Assembly: GCA_030144725.1 (NCBI GenBank)
Contig: JASKMD010000015.1
Location: 7,517,835 to 7,581,834, forward strand
Length of the DNA stretch: 64,000 nt
Source of the DNA: Haematococcus lacustris
Taxonomy: Eukaryota > Chlorophyta > Chlorophyceae > Chlamydomonadales > Haematococcaceae
Direction of reading: 5' to 3'
The position numbers and the translations under genes are program-made. Below are positions 1 through 9,195 of the stretch, piece by piece. The notes under the pieces were generated by a model that saw nothing but the letters and a program-made list of their open reading frames with translations, was not told the DNA's origin and searched no databases. Position 1 is the stretch's first letter, and the number at the start of each line of letters is the position of its first letter.

Positions 1-330
1 CACCTGTGGCATGTGCTGCGTCACTGGCATTGGCTCCCAAGCATCACTGTGATGCAGCGTGATGCACTGGCTGTCGCTCCAGGTGCCAGCGCTGCCGGGT
101 AAGGGTAAGGGCTAGGGTGAGGGTGGGAGTAAGACCCTACCCCTCAACGCCAAGAGTCTATGACCTGCTGAGGGCCAGTAGTTACGGATAGAGGAGCCAG
201 CTCTACCCCCAGTGCGGACCTCCTCCAATCTGCTGGTCTCATACCAACTGATGAGCCTGCCAAATGTCCGGCCAAATGTCTGCTCTGGCAGCCACGTGTT
301 GATGTGCCTGCTTGTCGCCTGTTGCACTGC
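1..330. repeat. Copy 1 of a three-copy dispersed segment
   Basis: This stretch resembles 29581-29830 and 54320-54560, all in the same orientation. Shared landmarks are a 'gggctgcgtcact' motif, 'gatgcagcgtgatgcact', a G-rich run of gggta/gggtg units, and 'gaggagccagctctaccc'. No convincing reading frame is conserved among the three, so I treat it as duplicated spacer. Similarity fades after about position 300, and 330-590 holds nothing I recognise. Confidence 0.6.
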
Positions 331-590
331 TGTAATTTTGTGGCCTGGGACCGCGCCATCATGCACCTGGAGAAGGCGTTTGGATTTGTGTGCGCCCCTC
401 ACCAGGTCGGCCCCTGCTGCACTGCAGACGCACCCTGATGGCTTGGCTACACGCTCACCTCAGCAGGCAGCACCAGCTTCATCAAATATCTTAATCTGGC
501 GATTGCATGCACCACCTCCTAGCACCTACTGCAGCACCCTCACCTGTCATGTCCATCCCTGCCTGGCTGCCGCAGTGGATCAGCCGCAAG

Positions 591-1040
591 CAGTGATGGG
601 TAATACAAGATACGTGTATCGATACCGATACGTATTTTTTGTATAATACAGAAATACACGTATCGTATCAAAAAATACAAGTGCCGGCCGGCAAGTTGCG
701 TGGATGCCTTCGCAGCAGCTGCTGGTTGCTGCCACAACAAGAGTCCGCGCTAAAGCCATGCCGCGCGGGCTAAAGCCATCGGCCTGCTCCCGGAGCAGTC
801 GGTCGCATGTGCCGGTTTTACATGCAAGAACATTAAAGTTGGGAGGCCCTGACTTTCCGCCGTCGCCGTCCTGCCCAGCCATCAAGTACAGGCTGCGGGA
901 CTGGCTGCGCTGCTCCTAGCTGCTCCTTTCCCGCGTGACATGTAGCCTCTGTATCGCTGTATTGTATCGATACAAAAAATACACCGTTTTCGTGTATTTC
1001 CGTGTATTTCCTGTATCGATACACGTATTACCCATCACTG
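591..1040. mobile_element. Non-autonomous hAT-like MITE, 450 bases
   Basis: The ends are inverted repeats: CAGTGATGGGTAATAC at 591 and its reverse complement ending at 1040. Subterminal stretches at both ends are full of ACGTATC/TATCGATAC motifs, typical transposase-binding arrays. The flanks are GCCGCAAG before (583-590) and GCCGCTAAG after (from 1041), an 8-base target duplication with one inserted T. An 8-base duplication and a CAGTG start fit the hAT superfamily. The interior has no transposase frame, so it would need a helper in trans. Positions 1041-1690 hold no gene I can support. Confidence 0.75.
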
Positions 1041-1693
1041 GCCGCTAAGGCGCGCCCAGAAAAATCTTTAAGATATGGGTGCAGCTCTAATGTGGTGCTA
1101 CTAGAGCTGGGTGCAATTACATGCTCCCAGCAGGCTGACCCATCAGTAGCAGCTTCTGATGCTGCCCAGCATCCCCACCTTTGTGCTGCCTGCACTTGCA
1201 ACCTTGTTCTAGCAGGCTTAAGCAGCAACAACAGCTGTTGCTACTGCCTAGCAGCCCCAACCCCATGCTGCCTGCACCTGCTGGGTGCTATTACATGCTC
1301 CCAGCAGGCTGAACCAGTAGTAACTGCAGCATCTATTGCCTAGCAGCCCCACCTCCCATCGTTTTGTCTTGTTCGACCCAGCGTCACACGTCACCCCTTT
1401 TCGGTGGTTCAAAATCTCGTTCGGGCCCCACCTATAAGACCCAATATGATCAAGCCAGAGAATATGATGAAATATGATCAAGCCAAAACCCAGCAAGTCA
1501 AGTGCGCGTCAACTCCACCCGTGATACCTCCCTGGGCCGAAAATGAAACTCAGATGTTCGACAACAAGCTCTGGACGCTGACGGCTCTTTTCCACCACTT
1601 GAAGGATACTAAACTAATCCGCAAGAGCGAACATTACGCGCTGAGCGGGTCGGGTCGAGCCGCAAACTGATTCGCGCGGTCAGCGTCGTCTGC

Positions 1694-3747
1694 TTGCTCT
1701 GCTCAGCATGCCTCTCTGTCAACAACATTTCGTGGGCGCAGACCCAACACAACGCCGCTTGTGTTGGCCGCCATGCCAGCACAAGCGCAGCTCCACCACC
1801 TCCCAGCTCCGCCCAGTCCCCTGCTATGCTTGTCGAGGCCAAGCAAGAATTCTCTCTATTCCTTTACACCTCTGGCACACCCTTCGCTCGCGCCGACAAC
1901 CCACATCTGAAGAGGATGTTTCAGCTGCTGGGCATGCCTGACTCTCCCACAGCCAAGCAAGTGAGGACGTCTTATCTCTCTAGCACCTACAGCAGATTGA
2001 AGAAGAGGGTGGAAGTGGTGGTGGAGCAACTGCTGCTGGTAAGTGCCACTTTAACACGTCAACATGCACTTACAGTGTTGTATTTTGGTGGTACTAACTG
2101 TCAGATGGAGCAACTATATCTTGATGCAGGGTTTGAGTTTAATGCTATGCACGGATGGATGGCGCCACCGACGGGCTGGCAAGGGACAACCATTGGTGAA
2201 CTGTGTGCTATTGAAAGCTATGGGAGGCGCTATCTTCCACCATGTCTGCCAGCTTGACAAGGGTGACAAGAAGGATGCCATGTTCTACGTCAATCTTCAC
2301 AACAGCATGGCTGACAAGGCAAGTGGCACACATGGCAAGGAAGGCAAGCGCGTAGCGATACCAACCCAGCCTGGCACCTTTTGCCTAGCTTTTGCCTAGC
2401 TCAACCCAATCTCGTCAAACTCTTTGTGCATGCATTGCATTGCACACAGATCACAAAGAAGCGGCCACACCTTCTACTGGGCGTCATCATGGATAGCCCG
2501 ACAACAAACCGAGCTGCTCTGAAGATTTTGGCGGAGCAGCATCCCACTTGGATATGCATCACATGCATCGTGCATGCACTGAACCTCCTGTGCAAGGATC
2601 TTGCCAACAACAGCCGGCGGTCTGAGAAGCACACTGAAGTGGGCCGTGTACTGAAGGAGGTGAGACTGACAATTGGCTAAGGTGGCATGGTTGCATCTGC
2701 AAACATTAGCCCTAAAATGATTGGTCATTCAAAGATGGTTGCATGCATCTGCAGGTACAACAGATTGCCAAGACCCTAGGAGACTGCCACAAGATCAGCA
2801 GTGCCCTAGACACTGCTCAGCTAGAGGTGTACGGCGAACTGAGGGGTGTGTCCGCCCACATCGACACGCGCTTCGCAATCCTGTTCACCATTTGCAAAGA
2901 CATCCGCCGCAGTAAGGTACTAAGATACGGAGCCACAACACATCCTCATTCATTATTAACTTGTACTCTAGTCCCATGCTCGTCCCATGCTGCCCCCTTG
3001 CTCCTGACCTGACCTGACCTGACCTGACCTGACCTGACCTGACCTGACCTGACCTGACCTGACCTGACCTGACCTGACCTGACCTGACCTGACCTGACCT
3101 GACCTGACCTGACCTGACCTGACCTGTAGGGTGTTGGACCCCATTAACTTCTTGCCTACACGTCATGGAGTTCAGCCACTGCCTCCCTGGAAGGATTTGA
3201 CGGCCGAGCAACAGCAGGACGTCAAGCTCGTTGTGGCCCGCCTGGCTCAGGTGAGATGAAGTACCACTTGCTACTCCGCAACAGCCATGCAACCATAGCG
3301 TCGCATGCTACAAGGTTTGTACACCACACACAGGTTGCACCGGATGCTGCAGCTGAGGAGCTTGACAACTTTGAGATGGGAGCATGGGACCCGGACATGA
3401 CACGTGTGGCCAACATCATCTTGCGCATGACCAAGGCTACAGAGATCGACGGCCGCACGGTCACTGTCATTGCTCCCGCCCACCAGCGGCTGACCTGGTG
3501 GCAGGTCTATGCCCAGTCCAAGTTCCCAATCCTTGCCAAGGCAGCCATGCGGTTGCTGTCAGTGCATGTCTCCACGTGCGCTGCAGAACGGAACTGGTCT
3601 GCGTGGGGGCGGACCTTTGCAGATGCGCACCGCAACACCCTCAGCATTGAGAAGGCTGAGGAACTGGTGTTCATCCAAGCTAATGATGAGCTCACCAACA
3701 GCAACCAACGTGACCAGGAGAAGGAGTTGGCCATCGAGCTGTACTAG
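1694..3747 (+). CDS. hAT-superfamily transposase (DUF659 plus C-terminal dimerisation region), multi-exon, probably decayed
   Basis: The exons I can place are about 1694-2038, 2130-2318 (GC donor, GCAAGT), 2450-2659, 2755-2916, 3131-3250 and 3334-3747. The first carries TSGTPFARADNP and the second CTDGWRH, both typical of DUF659-type hAT proteins. The third has MDSPTTNRAALKIL followed by CIVHALNLLCKDL, the catalytic-core region. The last contains FPILAKAAMRLLSVHVSTCA then AERNWSAWG, the hallmark of the hAT dimerisation domain. Frames join cleanly at every junction except 2916/3130, where the only acceptor leaves the next exon one base out of frame. That intron is mostly a pentanucleotide expansion. 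I found no BED zinc finger upstream, so the 5' end is uncertain. It may be inactive. It could in principle act on hAT MITEs such as 591-1040, but I could not match ends. Confidence 0.8.
3003..3126. repeat. (CCTGA)n microsatellite
   Basis: About 25 near-perfect copies of a five-base unit lie inside the fourth intron of the hAT transposase gene, ending three bases before the exon that follows. It makes up more than half of that intron. Confidence 0.97.
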
Positions 3748-3992
3748 TGTGCTCTAGATGCTAGTGCTCTGTTACAGCCTTGGTCGTAGAAGGCCCCGAA
3801 AGGCCCCAGAAGTGTTGATATGATCACGCAACGGCTGTCATTGAACCTCTTTACCATTGCCGTGGCCTCAAACTCAATGTCTAGCGTCGCTGAGAGTAGA
3901 GGAGTGATGCGGCGGTCTAACTATACCGGAGAGCATTTTTCCTCAAGAGGGCGTCAAACCCTCTTGACACTCGGGGTTCCCAGGTTGGTTAG

Positions 3993-4241
3993 ATAGGTGG
4001 CTTACACCGCTTAAGCCGTCAGCCGTTAGGCTGCTTGGCCGCCCTCCCCCTCTAGGGGTTCGGGACTTTCTGTAACGCACTTCAATCTAAGGTGTACAAA
4101 CAAAGGTGCCCATGGGCTCAAAATGAAGTCATGCAAGATCTCATTATTGTTCTGAAAAGACATGGCTGCTCCCTGATGGATCTCGTGGCAGTGCACTCAA
4201 GGATAAAAAGCATGGCGTCATCCACTGTGTCATGCTGTAGG
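3993..4241 (-). mobile_element. 5'-truncated LINE 3' end with 13-base target duplication
   Basis: This segment matches the 3' part of the LINE fragment at 15260-15500 (same 'cttacaccgctta' and 'ctaggggttcgg' landmarks, similar spacing). It is flanked by the perfect direct repeat CCAGGTTGGTTAG at 3980-3992 and 4242-4254, a classical target-primed insertion. On the minus strand it ends with GGTGTAAGCC; TGTAA is the volvocalean polyadenylation signal. It contains only the tail and no complete domain. Confidence 0.8.
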
Positions 4242-4380
4242 CCAGGTTGGTTAGGGTGCTAACCTGCCTCATTATCCTCTTGACTACAGACCCGGTCATA
4301 TCACATCTTTATGCCATCATATTCAGTCATATGACCAATTCCTCAGCAAGTCATATGATCGGTCGCGCCCTACTGGCCGC

Positions 4381-7289
4381 ATGGACAGCGATGACAAGAT
4401 GATCGTGTGTGAAAGGGGTGATGTGGTGATGGTGTTCAACTCCCACCCAACTACCTCCTACACTGGCTACAAGGTAAGGCAAGCAGGGAGCAAATGCCAT
4501 GTTGGCAAACCATCAGCAAACTTCCTTGTTGTAAGTCTGAGTCAACACACGGCACAACCTGGCTTGGCTTGGCTTTGATGGTTGATGTCCACCCTGCTGT
4601 ACTACTGCTTTGGCAGGTGGGACCGCTGATAAAGGGCCCAGGGCTACAAGGTTGAGCTGAGCAGTGATGAGGAGGTGTTTGGCGGCTGGAAGAACGTCGG
4701 ACATTTTCACCCCATCGATCCCGCCTCGATTGCGGACCGAATAGGGGGATCGACGCCGACTAATATCGGCCCAGTCTTTCGATGGGGTAAGCTGTCGATT
4801 CGATGGGGGTATCGATTTGTGTGATTTCGAGGCATGTTCAAGGCATGTTTTAGGCATGTTCGAGTCGGCTTCATCCATCGATTCTATGGGGTGTCGATAG
4901 TTCAAGACACTCATCGATGTTACACTGGCTTATTGCCAAAGCACAAGACCTACGGGAATGCTGACTGCACTAGTGCCCTGCAACACAACACCAACAATAA
5001 CACCACCACCAAGGCCAACACAACACCTCCACCAGCAACAGCAACATGACCAACTACCAACAACACCAACAACAAGCCATGTCGCATACCAAGCACGGAC
5101 TGGCAACCACCCAAGTGCTTGGCTTGGCTGTCCCACTGGCTTGGCTGTCTCCTTGAGAGAGGGATGGGATGGGTCATTGTTGTGTGTGGACATGGCATGG
5201 CTAGTGAGGGTTGTGTTGGCTGCTACTACTAGCGCTGCTACTACTACTGGCTCCAGGCTGCCCGCTCCAGGCTGCCCGATGGGGTTGGGGGGAAGTAGAC
5301 GGGGTTGCGGACTGGTGGTGGTGGTGGGACAGCAGAGGGACAGAGGAAGAGGCCAAGGGGCAGGAGGCCAGCTGGGCTGGGTGTCAGCTACTTACCGGCA
5401 GTTGGTTAGCCACTCCTTGGATTGGTTAGGGAGAAGAGGGAGAAGGGGGAGAAGAGAGGGCAGGCAGGAGAGGGAGAAGAGGAATGAGATTGGGCAGGGA
5501 GAAGAGGGACGAGAGGGGGCTTCCTCCTGGCTGCTGGGTAGGGTAGGGAGGGGACTTCGATGTCGGGGGAAAGTGAGGGGAAGGGGGGAAATGGGGGCGT
5601 AGGAGACTTGGAGGTGTTGGTGATGGGACAGGGTAGAGTTAGGGGGAAGGAGCAAAGGGGTTGGAGTGTGACTGTTAGACCTGCAGCAAGCAAGGGGAGG
5701 GGAGGGGAGGGGAGGGGCTGGTGGTAGCAGTGGGAAAGGGGGATGGGTGTGGACATCAGAACCTGCAGAAAAACAAGGGCATGACAGCGGTCAGACTAGG
5801 TAAAAAAAGCCACAAAGTTGCAAAGGCTAGCCACTCACCACTCACTCACTTCCTAGGTTGAGTGTGTGAGGGGGGAATGGGGTTGGGTGTGGGACGAGGG
5901 GGGTGGGTGCTGCTCATCGCTGCCGCTCATTGCTGCCGCTTCAAACTGCTCCTGGCTGCCAAGCTGCTTCCCTTGGCTGCACTTCATGGCTTCCAGCTTA
6001 CGACTGGTCCTGCGCTCCAGGCTCCTTCAATTCACCTCCAATCCAGTTCACCTGCAAGCAACCCATGCCACACATTCTTTACCAATAAAGACTAGTAGCT
6101 ATTTCTTGATGATCATCGCACCTTTCTCGTGCTACTTGGCATAAGTTGTGGGAGCAGGCCGCGCTCCAGGCGGACGCTCTGCCGGAGAGATCTTCTTACT
6201 TCTCTTCTATTTGACAAGGCATTCCACATGTGCCTTCGATGAGCGCCACCTCGCACCTTTCCCTGGCTTCCCTCTTGCTGCCTCTTGCTCCTTTCGCTCG
6301 ACCTGGTCGCATGCCTTCTATCGCTGGCGGCGTGTTTGGTCCGGGCTGCTGCTGGCTGCTCCTGGCTGCTAGCTCATCCTGGCTGCTAGCTCATCCTGCT
6401 GCTAGCTCATCCTTGCGAAACCTGCATGCAACCTGAAGGTACATAAATCCGTGTTAGATGGCCTGCTGGGTTCGCACCACCTCTAGTGTGTTCAATACGT
6501 TGCCTCGCTAAGTGCCAGTGGCACTGTGGTTATGATGGTTGGGATGCCCATCGGTTGGCAGCTTTCAACCAGCTTCGACCGCAATCGACCCTATTTCGAT
6601 GACCCCATCAATCTCGATGACAGGTTTCGATGACCCGAGGGGAGTCTCTGGCGGCCACCCATCGGTCGCTCGACATATTTCGATCAGCTTCGACCGCCTT
6701 CGATCGCAATCGGTTCTATTTCGATGAGCCCATCGATTTTGCAAAAATCGACAGGTTTCGATGACCCGGGGGAAAATGTCCGACGAACGTGATCAAGGAG
6801 ATCGACGTGGCCTTCTCTGGTGACAAGGGGGGCCATGATCGCCGCCGCAACAGCATGCCGGTGAGTGCAAAGCCGCCCTAGCTGTTATGCATGCGACTGT
6901 GCCTCACCTGCCTGCCTATCTATTGCCCTTCCTGCACACCTATTGCAATAGCGCCCTATCTGGCCTTTACGGTTCTTAAGTCGCCTGCCTGCCAGCCTGC
7001 CAGCCTGAATGTCCATGCATTGTGCCCATACCCAACTGTTGTCTACTGCACATTGCTTGCCCATCTGCCTGTTGACTTGTCTGCTCACCTTTCTGCCCTA
7101 CCAGCCACTCCCAGTCTCCTCCCTCCTTCCCTGCTCACATGAATTGCCCGGTCACTGCAGGTGTATGCTCCCAGCCGCACCGTGATGGTGTATGCCCCAG
7201 CAGAGGAGTGTGACAAGGACGCCGACCTCATGAGCTGGGGCGTCCCTGGCCTGGCAGTGAAGGGCCTGGGGCCGTACTATGCTCGCTAG
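4381..7289 (+). pseudogene. Starch (1,4-alpha-glucan) branching enzyme, 3' end, interrupted by a transposon
   Basis: The pieces read as the C-terminal beta-sandwich of a branching enzyme, which makes alpha-1,6 branches in plastid starch. 4381-4473 encodes MDSDDKMIVCERGDVVMVFN and then HPTTSYTGYK. 4617-4689 continues with YKVELSSDEEVFGGWKN. 6791-6860 gives the continuation IKEIDVAFSGDKGGHDRRRN. 7161-7289 ends the protein with the frame YAPSRTVMVYAPAE and a stop TAG. Donor GTAAGG at 4474, acceptor at 4616, donor GTGAGT at 6861 and acceptor at 7160 are plausible. Removing the element at 4698-6782 plus one target copy restores an uninterrupted exon. A separate one-base frame problem lies near 4640, unless the acceptor at about 4647 is used. 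The catalytic barrel is not in the window; upstream sequence is LINE and hAT material. Product identity is confident, function is doubtful. Confidence 0.85.
4698..6782. mobile_element. 2085-base inverted-repeat transposon inserted in a branching-enzyme exon
   Basis: It begins CGGACATTTTCACCCC and ends with the inverted counterpart GGGGGAAAATGTCCG. The flanks AAGAACGT (4690-4697) and ACGAACGT (6783-6790) form an 8-base target duplication with one mismatch. About 200 bases inside each end are packed with TCGAT/ATCGA motifs, likely transposase-binding arrays. The interior (about 4900-6500) holds GT/CAA-rich and AGGGG-rich low-complexity sequence with no recognisable transposase, so this looks non-autonomous. 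An 8-base duplication fits hAT, P or KDZ (Kyakuja-Dileera-Zisupton) elements; the ends do not let me choose. Confidence 0.85.
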
Positions 7290-7734
7290 ACACGACCCGC
7301 GGGCCTGACCTGCTTAGGCTGAAACATGGTGTGGGCAGCTGCCTGGCCTGGCTTGGTTTGGCCTGGTCTGTGCCCGCTCCTCCCCTGCATCCTGCCCAGG
7401 ACCCTCAAGGGTGGAAGTGTCAGGCCTGGCCCTGACTGAAACCCTGGAGGCCTGGCCTGGCTTCCTTCCCTAGGGGTCCTGCCCCAGCCTGGGGCAAGAC
7501 GTGAGGGCCTGTAGGCGTGTGTCCCTGGGGCCAGGTGGAGGGCGGATGCTGAGGCAATGGTTATTGTTGGTGGGAAGGTGATGTGTGGAAAGGTGGTGCG
7601 AATGTGTGCTTGGCATTGCACTGCCAGCTGGGGCTGCTGTGGTGCGGTTGCTGCTGCTGCTGCCAGAGGTGGGCCCTGAAAACTGCTACCCTCTCTTGCC
7701 CCCAGGAGGTAGGAGGCAGGAGGCTTCCCAGCCT

Positions 7735-8200
7735 TTTTAGCCCTTGCCTTCCCAGGGACCAGGCTGCCATGCTCAGCCGCCGAGCACCAAACTGCTGCAG
7801 TGGTGGAAGTGCATGAGGGTCTCCAGCCTTGCCAGTTCCAGCTTTCCCAGCCATGCGCTGCAGCAGGGCCATCACTGCATTGCACTGGGCCTGAGTCATG
7901 CGGGCTCTGCTGTTCTCCGGCTGCCTGGCCAAGTCTGCAAAACAGCACATCTTGCTAATGCTCAGGAAGGGCAGCTCTTCCACCGCTGACACCAACCGTG
8001 TAGCCTGAACAGCAGTAGGCAACAGGTGTGACCAGCAGGCTGCAACGCTCACTGTGTGCTGCCGCGCTGAGTGTCCGCGACGTGAGTGATGAGTGATGAG
8101 CGCTGAGTGATGCTGGGCAGCCAGGGCAGCAGGCAGGTGCAAGGCGCAGGGCTGCGCAGGAGGCTATCGGGTGGCAACCCCCAGCCGATCGAGCTACGGT
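7735..8200 (-). pseudogene. OPR gene remnant (first exon and start of second exon)
   Basis: On the minus strand the segment contains the family's N-terminal landmarks: VSAVEELPFLS, then LARQPENSRARMTQAQCNAV and SMAAWSLG. After about 7735 similarity stops, so at least 80% of the protein is missing. The presequence exon is recognisable at 8200-8050 but is disrupted by short ATGAGTG duplications, and the intron acceptor is gone. The gene-free stretch 7290-7735 between this and the branching enzyme stop holds low-complexity CCTGG-rich sequence with nothing else recognised. Confidence 0.8.
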
Positions 8201-9195
8201 CGGCACGGTTCACGGGTTCCAGGTTTAACAGAGCAGTATTGATTAGATCAACCTTTCAGCTCACCGCCACCATCATGTCCCCTCCCCCATCATCCCCCAT
8301 CAAGGCCAAGCAGCAGTACCAGGGTGATGGTTACAACTGTGTGACAACATCATCATCCAACCCCCTCATGTCCCACTCATGTGAAGCTGCAGGCATACAA
8401 GATGGCTACTGTGTTGTGGAAATCTTTAGACCTGGCAACCCCTGGCCCTTACCACTGCTCTGCTCAAGACTCTATGACCACCTGGCCATCACCAACCAGC
8501 TACCTCGGTAGGTCATCATTAAAGCAAGTCCGCACCACCATAGCAATACCTTGATACATAGGGCCCACTAGCTGCCAGAACAACAAGAGTCTGCAACTCA
8601 ACTCAACGTGGTCACCTAGCTGGCTTATGCAAGCCTGGTGTCAGCTGCTGCCCCACTGGCCACTGTGCCACCCTACCAGGGGCCAACAGTAGGCAGCAAC
8701 TGGGTGGCGGTAAGGAGGTGAGAGACTATAATGGCTGTACATGTAGATACAACAACGCACTGCATACAGTCAGCCCAGGAGGGACTCCCCTGCACCCCAG
8801 GCAGGCTGCCCAGGTGCAGGTGAGGCAGTGGCCCAGCCCCTGCAGCCAGGCTGCACAGGGCCAGCTGGACTTACCAGCCACAGCCCTGCGCTTCACCCTC
8901 ACTGACTGCTGTGCCAAACCCTCGTCAACATCAATGCACTCAACACCCATCACCACCCGTATTGTTCCAACTAATCAGCATCAATGCACTAAACACCCTT
9001 CAACACCCACATCGTTCTGACCCTTGCCAGCCATTGCCGTCCTCGGCACTGATGTCATGGGGCTGGGCCACCTGCTGCTACAGCCGGGGTTGCTTGTCAC
9101 GTGTGGGGTAGGCACCAGCAGCTTCTGCTTTTCCTGTGGCAGCTGTGATGGTGCTGGTGGTGAGGGCCCTGCTTCCCATGCCCCAGCTGCTGCTC

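Noticed and set aside
4958..5602. 214-codon frame inside the inserted element
   Set aside because: Composed of Thr/Pro- then Arg/Gly-rich low-complexity sequence; the complementary strand is also open and no domain is visible.
7286..7948. 220-codon minus-strand frame overlapping the branching enzyme stop
   Set aside because: It crosses from low-complexity spacer into the OPR remnant in the wrong frame.
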